Source: RPQJ01 sp044226195 (GTDB lineage Bacteria > Pseudomonadota > Gammaproteobacteria > Steroidobacterales > Steroidobacteraceae). From it: 64,000 nucleotides of DNA. Shown here one piece after another: positions 17,354 through 30,110 of this stretch. Each line of letters begins with the position of its first letter. The first letter of the stretch is position 1. The notes under the pieces are model-generated. The model was not told the DNA's origin, ran no database searches, and worked only from the letters and a program-made list of their open reading frames with translations. The position numbers and the translations under genes were made by a program. The stretch lies in contig JBGAHO010000008.1 of assembly GCA_044226195.1 (NCBI GenBank), positions 1 through 64,000 of the forward strand. The letters run 5' to 3'.

Positions 17354-18328
17354 ATGAAACTCCACCAGCTCCGCTATCTCGCCGCCGTGGCCCAGACCGG
17401 CCTCAACATCACCGCGGCGGCCGAGAAGCTGCACACGTCCCAGCCGGGCGTGAGCAAGCAGATCAAGCTGCTCGAGGACGAGCTCGGCTTCCAGATCTTC
17501 GTGCGCGACGGGCGCAACCTCTCGCGCGTGACGCCCGAGGGCCAGCAGGTCATCGACCGCGCGATCCGCATCCTGCGCGAGGTGCAGAACATCAAGCGCC
17601 TCTCCGACGACCTCAAGCAGCAGGACCGCGGCTCGCTCTCGATCGCCACCACGCACACGCAGGCGCGCTATGTGCTGCCCGAGGTGATCAAGGCGTTCCG
17701 CGCCGAATACCCGGACGTGCGCCTGCACCTGCACCAGGGCACGTCCGAGCAGATCGCCGAGATGGCGGCGCTCGACCGCATCGATTTCGCGATCGCCACC
17801 GGCTCGCAGGCGCTGTTCGAGGGCCACACGCTGCTGCCCTGCTACCGCTGGCATCGCCACGTCGTGGTGCCGCAGGGCCACCCGCTCGCGAAGGTGAAGA
17901 AGCCGACGCTCAAGCAGCTCGCCGCGCACCCGATCATCACCTACGTGTTCGGCTTCACCGGACCGTCGTCGCTGATGGGCATCTTCGCCAACGAAGGGCT
18001 CGTACCGAACGTGGTGCTCACGGCGCGCGACGCCGACGTCATCAAGACCTACGTGCGCCTCGGGCTCGGCATCGGCATCGTCGCCAGCATGGCCATCGAG
18101 CAGCAGGCGGACGCCGACCTCGTCCACATCGACACCTCGCATCTCTTCCCGGCGCACCTGACGTGGCTCGGATTCCGGCGCGGCGGCCTGCTGCGCAAGT
18201 ATCAGCTCGACTTCATCCAGGAGTTCGCGCCGCACCTCACGCGCCGCGTGATCGAGCGCGCCGCGAATGCCTCCACGCAGGCCGAGGTGGACGAGATGAC
18301 CGCGGGGATCGAGCTGCCGCTCAGGTAG
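17354..18328 (+). CDS. cysB: LysR-type regulator of sulfur assimilation, CysB
   Basis: This 324-residue LysR protein has an N-terminal winged helix (MKLHQLRYLAAVAQTGLNITAAAEKLHTSQPGVSKQI) and a long effector domain with the sulfate- and acetylserine-binding CysB features (TTHTQARYVLP, TSEQIAEMAALDRIDFAIAT). Length equals E. coli CysB (324). CysB activates sulfate uptake and cysteine synthesis genes when inducer accumulates. Its gene stands close to cysK and sbp, but the shared sbp/cysA promoter element described below does not look like a LysR T-N11-A site. Confidence 0.93.
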   Translation: MKLHQLRYLAAVAQTGLNITAAAEKLHTSQPGVSKQIKLLEDELGFQIFVRDGRNLSRVTPEGQQVIDRAIRILREVQNIKRLSDDLKQQDRGSLSIATTHTQARYVLPEVIKAFRAEYPDVRLHLHQGTSEQIAEMAALDRIDFAIATGSQALFEGHTLLPCYRWHRHVVVPQGHPLAKVKKPTLKQLAAHPIITYVFGFTGPSSLMGIFANEGLVPNVVLTARDADVIKTYVRLGLGIGIVASMAIEQQADADLVHIDTSHLFPAHLTWLGFRRGGLLRKYQLDFIQEFAPHLTRRVIERAANASTQAEVDEMTAGIELPLR

Positions 18329-18332
18329 CGGG

Positions 18333-19154
18333 TCAGCTGCTGATGAGTGCGTGGGCGGTGAGCTGCATGGTCTGCGTCACGCCGCCGTCGACCGCGAGGC
18401 ACTGGGCGGTCACGAAGCGCGACTCGTCGCTCGCGAAAAACACGGCCGCAATCGCGACGTCCCACGCGTCGCCGGTCACGCCGAGCGGCGCCACCTTGCG
18501 GCGGAGCTCGAACGCCGCCGCATCGAAGAACCCGGCGACGTGCGGTGTCACGATGTGGCCCGGGCAGATCGCATTGGCGCGCACGCCCTGTCGGCCGTAC
18601 TTGACCGCGATCTCGCGCGTGAACGCGATCACGGCAGCCTTGGCGGGCCCGTAGGCCCAGGCGCCGCCGCTCGCGAGCAGGGCAGCGGTCGACGAGATGT
18701 TGACGATCGCGCCGCGTTGCGACGCGATGAGCGCAGGCATCGCGTGCTTGATCATCAGCACGGCGCTCTTCAGGTTGGCGTCCACGACCTTCGACCACTT
18801 CGCTTCATCGAGGTCCGACACCTCGCCGCCGCCCGCGCTGACGCCGACGTTGTTGACCAGCACGTCGAGCCGGCCGTAGCGCTCGAGCGTCGCGGCGACG
18901 ACGGACGCACAGACGCGCGTGTCGGTGACGTCGCCGTCGAACACGAACGCCGCGCCGCCGGCCGCCTCGATCATCGCGCGCGTCTCCTCGGCACGCTCGC
19001 GGTACAGGTCCACGAGGCAGACCTGCGCGCCTTCGCGCGCGCAGGCAATCGAGATGGCCTTGCCGGTGCCGACGCCCTCGCCCTGCGAGCCGGCGCCGGT
19101 GACGATCGCGACGCGTCCGGTGAGACGGTCGTAGTAGCGGGTCGGTTCGGGCAT
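18333..19154 (-). CDS. Short-chain dehydrogenase/reductase
   Basis: This 273-residue NAD(P)-dependent oxidoreductase has the dinucleotide-binding TGAGSQGEGVGTG loop, the NNVG motif, the catalytic Ser in NISS and the YxxxK motif (YGPAK). The glycine loop has four extra residues compared with the usual TGxxxGxG. The substrate cannot be told from sequence. The start MPEPTRYYDRL at 19154 drops 21 upstream residues. It converges with cysB (4-bp gap) and diverges from sbp; there is no operon partner. Confidence 0.88.
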   Translation of the reverse strand: MPEPTRYYDRLTGRVAIVTGAGSQGEGVGTGKAISIACAREGAQVCLVDLYRERAEETRAMIEAAGGAAFVFDGDVTDTRVCASVVAATLERYGRLDVLVNNVGVSAGGGEVSDLDEAKWSKVVDANLKSAVLMIKHAMPALIASQRGAIVNISSTAALLASGGAWAYGPAKAAVIAFTREIAVKYGRQGVRANAICPGHIVTPHVAGFFDAAAFELRRKVAPLGVTGDAWDVAIAAVFFASDESRFVTAQCLAVDGGVTQTMQLTAHALISS

Positions 19155-19532
19155 CGCGGGGCTCCGGGTCGGTACGGCGTCTTCGCTGGAAGGTTTCACG
19201 CTAGCACAGGACATCAATAATCGACCAACGTTCGGATATGCGAACTATCGCACCTCCGAAGGCCGCACCGCCGGGCATGAGCGTATCGCCTCCCGGCATG
19301 AATGCTCACCGCTTTGTCACCGCTTCTCGACTGACCGCATGACCGCCGCTCCCTAGTATCGCGCTCTCCCGACACGGACCTTCTCAGGAGAACCACGATG
19401 TCCCTGCCTTCCTTCCGCCGCAGTGCGATCGTCGCCGAGGAAAGGCCCCCCGCTGCGAGTTTCGGTCACGGCGCGGTACCATGTCTCCGTCGACCCGACG
19501 CCGGCCATCGCCGGCCCTGCGACGGAGTACCC
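19155..19532. other. Promoter and leader region of sbp
   Basis: This 378-bp gap separates the SDR gene and the preferred sbp start. It contains the sulfate-module promoter (19306-19359), a ribosome-binding site with ATG at 19398 that is in frame with sbp, and a second ribosome-binding site with GTG at 19533. Third-position GC between the two starts is lower than in the rest of sbp. Confidence 0.6.
19306..19359 (+). promoter_or_regulatory. Sulfate-module promoter with direct-repeat operator, sbp copy
   Basis: Operator TCACCGCTTTGTCACCG (19306-19322) contains two TCACCG half-sites 11 bp apart. It is followed by CGACTGAC (19328-19335), a -35 CTGACC (19331-19336), a 17-bp spacer and a -10 TAGTAT (19354-19359). 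The same arrangement precedes cysA (30111-30164, minus strand). The 11-bp periodicity and position against the -35 suit an OmpR/PhoB-type activator. Confidence 0.8.
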
Positions 19533-20573
19533 GTGACCGTGCTTGCCCCGACACTTCGGCGGACGCTCGCCGCCGCCTTGCTGCTGTCCGTCGCACTGGT
19601 CGCCGGATGTGGCGGCTCCAGCTCCGGCACCGCGTCCAAGGCGGCCGTCGACCTCCTGAACGTCTCGTACGACCCCACGCGCGAGTTCTACGACGACTAC
19701 AACACGGCCTTCGCGAAGCACTGGGAACAGACGAAGCACCAGAAGGTGCGCATCCACCAGTCGCACGGCGGCTCGGGCAAGCAGGCCCGCACGGTGATCG
19801 ACGGCCTGCCGGCGGACGTCGTCACGCTCGCCCTCGCCTACGACATCGATTCGATCGCGCAGAAGGGCAAGCTGCTGCCGGCCAACTGGCAGGAGCGGCT
19901 GCCGCACAACAGCTCGCCGTACACCTCGACCATCGTGCTGCTGGTGCGCAAGGGCAATCCCAAGGGCATCCACGACTGGGGCGACCTCGTGAAGCCGGGC
20001 GTGCAGGTGATCACGCCCAATCCGAAGACCTCGGGCGGCGCGCGCTGGAACTACCTCGCGGCCTGGGCCTGGGCGCTCAAGCAGCCGGGCGGCAACGACG
20101 CGACGGCGGAGGCCTTCCTGAAGCAGCTCTATGCCAACGTACCGGTGCTCGACACGGGCGCGCGCGGCTCGACCACGACGTTCGCCCAGCGCGGCATCGG
20201 CGACGTGCTGATCGCCTGGGAGAACGAAGCGCTGCTGGTCGCCAAGGAGATGGGACCGGGCAGCGTCGAGATCGTCACGCCGTCGATCAGCATCCTCGCG
20301 GAGCCCCCGGTCACGGTCGTCGACAAGGTGGCGTTGCGCCGCGGAACCACCGACGTGGCCCGCGCCTACCTCGAGTACCTGTACTCGAAGGAAGGCCAGG
20401 AGATCGCGGCGCATCACTATTTCCGCCCGCGCGACGAGCAGGTCGCCGCGAAGTACGCCGCGGTGTTCCCGCCGCTGCACCTCGTGACCATCGCCGACTT
20501 CGGGGGCTGGGCCGCGGCCCAGCAGCGCCACTTCGACGACGGCGGCGTGTTCGACCGCATCACGGCGCACTGA
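19533..20573 (+). CDS. sbp: Sulfate ABC transporter substrate-binding protein
   Basis: This 346-residue periplasmic sulfate-binding protein captures sulfate for the CysTWA importer. It has the Sbp/CysP segments LLNVSYDPTREFYDDYN, QSHGGSGKQA and LALAYDID, which line the anion site. The signal peptide ends in a lipobox (ALVAGC), so here it is probably a lipoprotein, unlike E. coli Sbp. The GTG at 19533 has GGAG 5 nt upstream and gives a normal signal peptide. An ATG at 19398 with a strong AGGAG would add 45 residues in frame. The importer genes are about 6 kb away on the other strand but share this gene's promoter sequence. Confidence 0.9.
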   Translation: MTVLAPTLRRTLAAALLLSVALVAGCGGSSSGTASKAAVDLLNVSYDPTREFYDDYNTAFAKHWEQTKHQKVRIHQSHGGSGKQARTVIDGLPADVVTLALAYDIDSIAQKGKLLPANWQERLPHNSSPYTSTIVLLVRKGNPKGIHDWGDLVKPGVQVITPNPKTSGGARWNYLAAWAWALKQPGGNDATAEAFLKQLYANVPVLDTGARGSTTTFAQRGIGDVLIAWENEALLVAKEMGPGSVEIVTPSISILAEPPVTVVDKVALRRGTTDVARAYLEYLYSKEGQEIAAHHYFRPRDEQVAAKYAAVFPPLHLVTIADFGGWAAAQQRHFDDGGVFDRITAH

Positions 20574-20592
20574 GCGCCGGCCCGCGTTCGCG

Positions 20593-22461
<1,869 letters not shown>

Positions 22462-22504
22462 TCCGTCGGCCCGCGCCCGGCAGACTGGCCGAATCGCGAA
22501 GACG

Positions 22505-23275
22505 CTACCTGCCGAGGTCGGCGTCGATGTCCTTGGCGATCGCGCGGGCCTCGGACTGGATGCCACTCATCAGCCGCAGGCCGTTGTTGACGTTCACGAT
22601 CCAGAACCGCAGCTCCTCGGTGAGCTGCGTCGATTCCCGGTAGTGCTCGAGCACGGTCCGCGCCTCGGCGTCGCTCACGGGTGAGGGGCAGTCCTGCAGC
22701 GCCTGCAGCGTGCCGGCGCTCTGATAGCAGTGGTCCCAGATGTACTGCTGGATGGGCCACGGGGTCATGCCGCGCACCCGCTCGCGATACGCCGGCAGCA
22801 GGCGCAGCACCTCGACCACCTGGCTGCCCGCCCCCGAACTGTAGTGATTGGCGATGCGCGCGCGCAGCGTCGCGTTGCGGATCAGCTGCAGGTCGCCGCT
22901 CGACTGGATCTCCTGGAACGTGACGTCGGACTTGCGATAGGGCCACACCTGGCTCGCCTGGTAGTAGGCCAGCAGCGTCTTCCACGCCGAGCCCTGCGCC
23001 AGCGTGCCGTCCTCGGCATAGGCGATGGCGACCCGGCCGTTGTCCTGGACGTCGCTCCAGAACGTCGAGATGTGCCCGATCGAATCCGCGTCCGCGCGCA
23101 GCTCGTCGCTCATGCGGCGCAGGTACTCGTTGCCGCGCGCCGTCTCCTTGCGCTCCTCGTTCCAGTTGCTCACCTGCAGGCCGACGAACACGCCGGCGAC
23201 GACGATCAGCACTTCGACGATGACCGAGAACCAGTCGTGCTCCCGGATCCGGGACGGAATGTTGCGCAGTGCCAT
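22505..23275 (-). CDS. Single-TM protein, DUF6090-like (paralogue 2)
   Basis: This 256-residue protein has a short N-terminal segment, one transmembrane helix (FSVIVEVLIVVAGVFVGLQVSNW), then ERKETARGNEYLRRMSDEL and a mainly helical soluble domain. Architecture and the helix-to-NWNEERK junction match DUF6090-type proteins. It resembles the protein at 13697-14500 in layout, with matching segments around the helix and around LIRNATLRARIANHY versus LIRNRTLRDQVAQYY. The ATG at 23275 removes 30 unrelated residues. It is divergent from the MEKHLA gene and its function is unknown. Confidence 0.75.
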   Translation of the reverse strand: MALRNIPSRIREHDWFSVIVEVLIVVAGVFVGLQVSNWNEERKETARGNEYLRRMSDELRADADSIGHISTFWSDVQDNGRVAIAYAEDGTLAQGSAWKTLLAYYQASQVWPYRKSDVTFQEIQSSGDLQLIRNATLRARIANHYSSGAGSQVVEVLRLLPAYRERVRGMTPWPIQQYIWDHCYQSAGTLQALQDCPSPVSDAEARTVLEHYRESTQLTEELRFWIVNVNNGLRLMSGIQSEARAIAKDIDADLGR

Positions 23276-23363
23276 CGAGTTTCCCCGGAAACGGCCCGGG
23301 CGGACGCTACCATAGGCGAGCCGAAGGCGGTGCGGGACCGGCCATGGCGACCCTTGCCCGTTC

Positions 23364-23828
23364 ATGACCGGAACCCCTCATTCGCTGGATCTCGTGCTCG
23401 CGCTGCTGGCGAGCCACCGTCGCCTCCTCGGCGTCGACCTGCTGCCTGAGGTGCCGGGCGAATCCGCCGACCGGACGGCCGCGCGCCTCTACGCCGCGCC
23501 GTTCGTGGTCCTCGCGCACGACCACTCCCCCGACCCGCGCTTCACGTACGCGAACCTGGCCGCGCAGCAGCTGTTCGGGCGCCGCTGGGACGAGTTCGTC
23601 GGACTGCCGTCGCGGCTTTCCGCGGAGGCCCCCGCCCGCGAGGAGCGGGAGCGACTGCTCGAGCGCGTCACCCGCCAGGGCTACATCGACGACTACGCGG
23701 GCGTCCGCATCTCGGCGACCGGCCGGCGCTTCCGGATCGAGCACGCCACGGTCTGGAACCTCGCCGACGCGGCCGGCCGGCCGATCGGCCAGGCCGCCAC
23801 CTTCGCCAACTGGTCGATGCTCGACTGA
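23364..23828 (+). CDS. MEKHLA (PAS-like) domain protein
   Basis: This 154-residue protein is almost entirely one MEKHLA domain, a PAS-related fold: AAPFVVLAHDHSPDPRFTYAN, PSRLSAE, YIDDYAGVRISATGRRFRIE, ATVWNLADAAG. Such proteins are thought to sense light or redox state but the bacterial stand-alone form is not characterised. No output domain is attached. It converges on the response regulator gene (15-bp gap), which may be coincidence. Confidence 0.8.
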   Translation: MTGTPHSLDLVLALLASHRRLLGVDLLPEVPGESADRTAARLYAAPFVVLAHDHSPDPRFTYANLAAQQLFGRRWDEFVGLPSRLSAEAPAREERERLLERVTRQGYIDDYAGVRISATGRRFRIEHATVWNLADAAGRPIGQAATFANWSMLD

Positions 23829-23843
23829 ACGGGAGGCGGCCCC

Positions 23844-24518
23844 TCAGCCGCTGGTCAGGCGATACCCGGCCCCGGATTCCGTCTGCAGGTAGGCGGGCGC
23901 GGACGGATCGTCCTCGATCTTCTGGCGCAGGCGATGCACGAGCTGCTTCAGCAGCTGCCGGTCGCCGCTGCCGCGGTGCCCCCAGACGTGCGTGAGCAGT
24001 CGCTCCGTGCTGACGACGTGATCCGCATTGGCGATCAGGATCTGCAGCAGGCGGGTCTCGAGCTTGGTCAGCTTCACTGGTGAGGCATCCCCGACGCGCA
24101 GGGCATGCGCTTCGAGATCGAGGCTGAGTCGCCCCGCGCTCATGGCGCCGCCCGTCTCGAGGCCGGCGCGACGCAGCAGCGCCTTCACGCGCGCCAGCAG
24201 CGTGCGCGGACTGAAGGGTTTGGTGAGGTAGTCGTCGGCGCCGAGATCGAGCGCCCGCACGAGGTCCTCCTCCTCGCCGCGCGCCGTCAGCATCATCACG
24301 GGGATGCGCGACTGCTCGCGGATCGCCTCGCAGACTTCGAAGCCGTTGCCGTCCGGCAGGTTGATGTCGAGGATCGCAAGGTCGGGCGACTCCGCCTCGA
24401 AGGCCGCTCGCGCCGACTTCACGTCGACCGCCTTCACGACGACGTACCCGGCCTGCGTGAGGGCGAAGGCGACGAGTGCCAGGAGATCGGCGTCGTCGTC
24501 GACGGCGAGGATCTTCAT
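23844..24518 (-). CDS. OmpR/PhoB-family response regulator of the sulfate module
   Basis: This 224-residue regulator has a receiver domain (acidic DDD near residue 7, phosphorylatable Asp in LAILDINLPDG, switch Thr in MLTARG, Lys in LTKPF) and a C-terminal winged helix (LLKQLVHRLRQKIEDD...GAGYRLTSG). It is the last gene of the cysA-cysT-cysW-kinase-regulator operon and overlaps the kinase stop by 4 bp (ATGA). The best candidate target is the 17-bp direct-repeat operator found before both sbp and cysA, whose 11-bp periodicity suits this family. The ATG at 24518 is the family start. Confidence 0.92.
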   Translation of the reverse strand: MKILAVDDDADLLALVAFALTQAGYVVVKAVDVKSARAAFEAESPDLAILDINLPDGNGFEVCEAIREQSRIPVMMLTARGEEEDLVRALDLGADDYLTKPFSPRTLLARVKALLRRAGLETGGAMSAGRLSLDLEAHALRVGDASPVKLTKLETRLLQILIANADHVVSTERLLTHVWGHRGSGDRQLLKQLVHRLRQKIEDDPSAPAYLQTESGAGYRLTSG

Positions 24519-26632
24519 GCTTTCACTCCGGACAACGGCAGGCTGACCGTGAAGCGCGTGCGGCCCTCCCCCGTCCGCTCGGCCGACACGCTGCCACCGT
24601 GCCGGTCGACGATCGACTTGACGATCCACAGTCCCAGCCCGAGGCCACGCGGCTCGGGTTCCTGGTCCGCGGCGCGATAGAAGCGCTCGAAGATCGAGCC
24701 GCGCTCCGGGTCGGCGACGCCCGGGCCCTCGTCCTCGACGGCGACGCGCACCTGATCGCCCGCGTGCTCCGCGACGACGCGGATCGGCCGGCCCTCCGGC
24801 CCGAACTTCTGCGCGTTCGCCAGCAGGTTCACGAACACCTGCGTCAGGCGCGGGGCATCGCCCACGATTTCCGGCAGGTCGTCGGGCAACGTGGTCTCGA
24901 GGGTCTGGCCGCGTTGCGCCAGCAGGCCCGCGACCAGCTCGCCCGCGTCGTGCACGATCTCCGGGATCGACAGCGACTGCTGGCGGATGCCGAGCTGGCC
25001 CGACTCGATGCGCACGCTCTCGAGCAGGTTGTCGATCAGCCGCGTCAGCCGATGCGTGCCCCGCTGCAGCGATGCGACCAGCTCCTCGAGCTGCTCGCGC
25101 GGCATCGAGGGCAGGTTGTCCTGCAGCAGTTCCAGCGACGCGGCCTGCGCGGCCAGGGGCGTGCGGAACTCGTGCGAGATGTTGGCGAGGATCGTGTCGC
25201 GCGCACGACGCGCCGATTCGAGGTCGGTCTCGTCGCGCATCACCTGCACCTGCAGGCCGTCCACCATGCGCGCGCTGGTGATGATCACCGTGCGGCGCGA
25301 GCCGTCCGCCTTTTCGAGGAACTCCGTGGCCTGCGCCTGGCCACGCTCGCGCGCCTGGAGGATCGGGCAGGCAGTCTCGCAGGGCCGCACGCCATTCTTG
25401 TCGCGGCAGGGCTTCAGCACGTCGCCGCAGAATTGGCCAAGCGCCGCGGGTGCGTCGACCCCGGCCATCTGTGCGGCCTGCGGATTGAGGTATTTCAGGC
25501 GGCGCTGCGCATCGACTGCGAACACGCCCTCCACCACGCCGCGCAGCATGGCCTGGGCCTCGGCCTCGCGCTGGCGCAGCGTGGCCGTGAGATCGACGAG
25601 GTTGCGGCGCATGTCCTCGAGCGTGCGGCCGAGAGCGGCCGTCTCGGGCCCGCCCGACACCGGGATCGACGCCGAGAAGTCGCCCTTGCCGAGCCGCGTG
25701 GCCGACTGGGCGAGCGCCTCGAGCGGCTGCACGATGCGATTGGCCAGCAGCAGTGCCGCGATGACGGCGGCGATGCCGAGCACGATGGCCGTCCAGGCGA
25801 GGCGACGCACGAAGCCGTTGACTGCTTCATCGACACCCGACGACGGCAGGCGCGCCTCCAGCAGCGCGACGCCTTCGCCCGTCGACGCGGTCACCAGCGT
25901 GCTCGAGGCGAAGATGCCGAGTCCCGGCACGCGCTGCGCCGCCATGCTGCCGCTCGACACGGCGTTGGAATGCAGCGGGCGCAGCGGCGGCTCGACGTTG
26001 TCGAGGTACTGCGAGAGCCGCACGAGCCGCACGTCGAGCCCGGTCTCGTCGCTCAGTCGCCGCGCGAGCCGCGCGTCGAAGAAGTAGAGCGCGACCACCT
26101 GCGTGTCGACGAGGTTCGGAATCGACGCCGTGGCACCTTGCAGGCCACTCGGCACGTCGGCGGGCGCCAGCGCGAAGTGCTCGCCCTGCTCGGCCGTGCG
26201 CTGCAGCAGATTCGCCCAGGCGATGCCGGGCCGCGAACTCGCGAGCACCGTCTGCCGACCGACGACCACCGCGCACGCGCTCATCCCGGAGGTGTCGCAG
26301 GAGCGGCGCAGGAAGAGTTCGAGCTGCTCCCGCCCGCCCTCGCGGATCAGCAGCGCGAGCGATGGCCGCCCGGCCAGCACGCGGGCGGCCGTCACCGTGT
26401 CTTCGCCGACGCGGCGCACTTCCTCGCGGGCACTGATGCCGGCGAGCTGTACGCGCGACAGCGCCTGCTGCTCCGCCTGCTTGCGCAGGAGTCCGACGGC
26501 ACTGAACGCCAGCACGAGGATCGACGCCAGCAGCAGGCCGCCGATCGTCAGCGTCAGCGAGCGTTCGAGCGACTGCGGCCCGCTGACCAGGTGACGCAGG
26601 CTGTCGAGCCAGTTCTTCAGCGTGGTTCTCAT
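24515..26632 (-). CDS. Membrane sensor histidine kinase with four-cysteine PAS domain
   Basis: This 705-residue kinase has TM1 (about 28-49), a roughly 225-residue periplasmic sensor domain with two cysteines (112, 120), TM2 (278-297), HAMP (298-350) and a cytoplasmic PAS domain (360-465). These are followed by a HisKA domain (His487 in NISHEFRTP) and a HATPase_c domain (NLLANAQKFG, DEGPGV, GLGLGL). The PAS domain carries Cys402, Cys409, Cys418 and Cys422, a cluster suited to a metal, Fe-S or disulfide sensor. It starts 4 bp after cysW and overlaps the regulator gene, so sensor and importer are made together. The signal is unknown; sulfate, sulfite or redox state are the obvious candidates. 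Confidence 0.9.
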   Translation of the reverse strand: MRTTLKNWLDSLRHLVSGPQSLERSLTLTIGGLLLASILVLAFSAVGLLRKQAEQQALSRVQLAGISAREEVRRVGEDTVTAARVLAGRPSLALLIREGGREQLELFLRRSCDTSGMSACAVVVGRQTVLASSRPGIAWANLLQRTAEQGEHFALAPADVPSGLQGATASIPNLVDTQVVALYFFDARLARRLSDETGLDVRLVRLSQYLDNVEPPLRPLHSNAVSSGSMAAQRVPGLGIFASSTLVTASTGEGVALLEARLPSSGVDEAVNGFVRRLAWTAIVLGIAAVIAALLLANRIVQPLEALAQSATRLGKGDFSASIPVSGGPETAALGRTLEDMRRNLVDLTATLRQREAEAQAMLRGVVEGVFAVDAQRRLKYLNPQAAQMAGVDAPAALGQFCGDVLKPCRDKNGVRPCETACPILQARERGQAQATEFLEKADGSRRTVIITSARMVDGLQVQVMRDETDLESARRARDTILANISHEFRTPLAAQAASLELLQDNLPSMPREQLEELVASLQRGTHRLTRLIDNLLESVRIESGQLGIRQQSLSIPEIVHDAGELVAGLLAQRGQTLETTLPDDLPEIVGDAPRLTQVFVNLLANAQKFGPEGRPIRVVAEHAGDQVRVAVEDEGPGVADPERGSIFERFYRAADQEPEPRGLGLGLWIVKSIVDRHGGSVSAERTGEGRTRFTVSLPLSGVKA

Positions 26633-26636
26633 CGGT

Positions 26637-27491
26637 TCAGCCGGTGCGGCGATCCGCGCGCCACTCGACGAAGGTCTTGATGACCAGCGTGACCATCGCC
26701 AGCAGCGCGAGCAGCGAAGCGACGGCGAACGCCGCCGTGAAGTTGTACTCGTTGTACAGGATCTCGACCTGCAGCGGCATGGTGTTGGTCATGCCGCGGA
26801 TGTGGCCGGACACCACCGACACGGCGCCGAACTCGCCCATGGCGCGGGCGTTGCAGAGGATCACGCCGTACAGCAGGCCCCAGCGGATCTTCGGCAGCGT
26901 CACCCGCAGGAAGGTGACCCAGGCGCTCGCGCCGAGCGTGATGGCGGCCTCTTCCTCCTCGCTGCCCTGTTGCTGCATCAGCGGGATCAACTCGCGCGCC
27001 ACGTACGGGAAGGTGACGAAGATGGTCGCGAGCACGATGCCCGGCACGGCGAACACGATGGCGATGTCGCGGTCCATCAGCCACGGGCCGAACCACCCGT
27101 GCGCGCCGAACAGCATGATCAGCACCAGGCCGGCGATGACCGGCGAGACCGCGAACGGCAGGTCGATGAGCGTAATCAGCAGGCTCTTGCCGCGGAACTC
27201 GAACTTGGCGATCGCCCACGCGGCGCAGATGCCGAAGATCGTGTTGGCCGGCACGACGATCGCGGCCGTGAGCAGCGTCAGCCTGATCGCGGCGAGCGTG
27301 TCCGGGTCGGCGAAGCTCTCGAGGTAGACCTCGAAGCCCTTCTCCAGCGCCTGCGCCAGCACCGCGACCAGCGGCGCGATCAGCAGCAGCGCGAGGAACG
27401 CGATGGCGATCGTGATCCACACGACGCGCATGACGCGCGCGCCAAGGCTGATGTTGCGACGCGGTTCGACCCGGGGAGCGGCGCCCGCCAT
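26637..27491 (-). CDS. cysW: Sulfate ABC transporter permease CysW
   Basis: This 284-residue inner-membrane permease has six predicted helices and the EAA loop EEEEAAITLGASAWVTFLRVTLPKI, which docks onto the ATPase. It follows cysT by 1 bp and precedes the histidine kinase by 4 bp. With CysT it forms the membrane channel for sulfate or thiosulfate. Length is normal for CysW. Confidence 0.92.
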   Translation of the reverse strand: MAGAAPRVEPRRNISLGARVMRVVWITIAIAFLALLLIAPLVAVLAQALEKGFEVYLESFADPDTLAAIRLTLLTAAIVVPANTIFGICAAWAIAKFEFRGKSLLITLIDLPFAVSPVIAGLVLIMLFGAHGWFGPWLMDRDIAIVFAVPGIVLATIFVTFPYVARELIPLMQQQGSEEEEAAITLGASAWVTFLRVTLPKIRWGLLYGVILCNARAMGEFGAVSVVSGHIRGMTNTMPLQVEILYNEYNFTAAFAVASLLALLAMVTLVIKTFVEWRADRRTG

Positions 27492-27492
27492 C

Positions 27493-28338
27493 TCAGCGAT
27501 CCGCCCGCGTCTGGCGGCGGCGGCCCCAGGCCTGCACCAGGTTGATGGCGAACAGCATGACGAACGACATCACCAGCATGATGAAGCCGAGCGCCGCGGC
27601 GCCGTTGTAGTCGAACTGCTCGAGCTTGATGACGATCAGCAGCGGCGTGATCTCCGTCTTCATCGGCAGGTTGCCCGAGATGAACACGACCGAGCCGTAC
27701 TCGCCGATGCCGCGCGCGAGCGCCATGGTGAACCCCGTGAGCAGCGCGGGCAGCACGGCCGGCAGGATGATGCGCCGGAAGATCGTGAACGGCCCGGCTC
27801 CCAGCGTCTCCGCGGCTTCCTCGAGGTCACGCTGGGCCTCGGCCAGCGCCGGCTGCACGGAGCGCACGACGAACGGCAAGCCGATGAGCGTCAGTGCGAC
27901 CACCACGCCGATCCAGGTGTAGGCCACCTGCACGCCGAAGGCCGCGAGCTTCAGCCCGAGCCAGCCGGTCGGGGCGAACACCGTCGCGAGCGCAATGCCG
28001 GAGACGGCGGTGGGCAGGGCGAACGGCAGGTCGATGATCGCGTCGATCAGTCGTCGCCCCGGGAAGTCGTAGCGCACGAGCGCCCAGGCCACGATGAAAC
28101 CGAACACGGCGTTGATCGACGCGGCCAGCAGCGCCGCCCCGAAGCTCAGCCGGTAGGACGCGACCGCCCGCGGGTCGGTGAGGATCGCGTAGAACTGGTC
28201 CCAGTGCAGGTTCGCGGTCTTGAACGCGAGCGCCGCGAGCGGCAGCAGCACGATCGAGCTGAGGAAGAAGACCGTGAAGCCGAAGGTCAGGCCGAAGCCC
28301 GGCAGGATGCTCGGCTGGCGGAAGGCGTACGCGGCCAT
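27493..28338 (-). CDS. cysT: Sulfate ABC transporter permease CysT (CysU)
   Basis: This 281-residue inner-membrane permease begins SILPGFGLTFGFTVFFLSSIVLLPL, typical of CysT, and has the EAA loop LEEAAETLGAGPFTIFRRIILP. It pairs with CysW. It begins 3 bp after cysA and ends 1 bp before cysW, so translation is probably coupled along the operon. Confidence 0.93.
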   Translation of the reverse strand: MAAYAFRQPSILPGFGLTFGFTVFFLSSIVLLPLAALAFKTANLHWDQFYAILTDPRAVASYRLSFGAALLAASINAVFGFIVAWALVRYDFPGRRLIDAIIDLPFALPTAVSGIALATVFAPTGWLGLKLAAFGVQVAYTWIGVVVALTLIGLPFVVRSVQPALAEAQRDLEEAAETLGAGPFTIFRRIILPAVLPALLTGFTMALARGIGEYGSVVFISGNLPMKTEITPLLIVIKLEQFDYNGAAALGFIMLVMSFVMLFAINLVQAWGRRRQTRADR

Positions 28339-28341
28339 CGC

Positions 28342-30078
<1,737 letters not shown>

Positions 30079-30110
30079 GCGTTTCCCGCTGCTGGCGTGG
30101 CTATTCCGCC

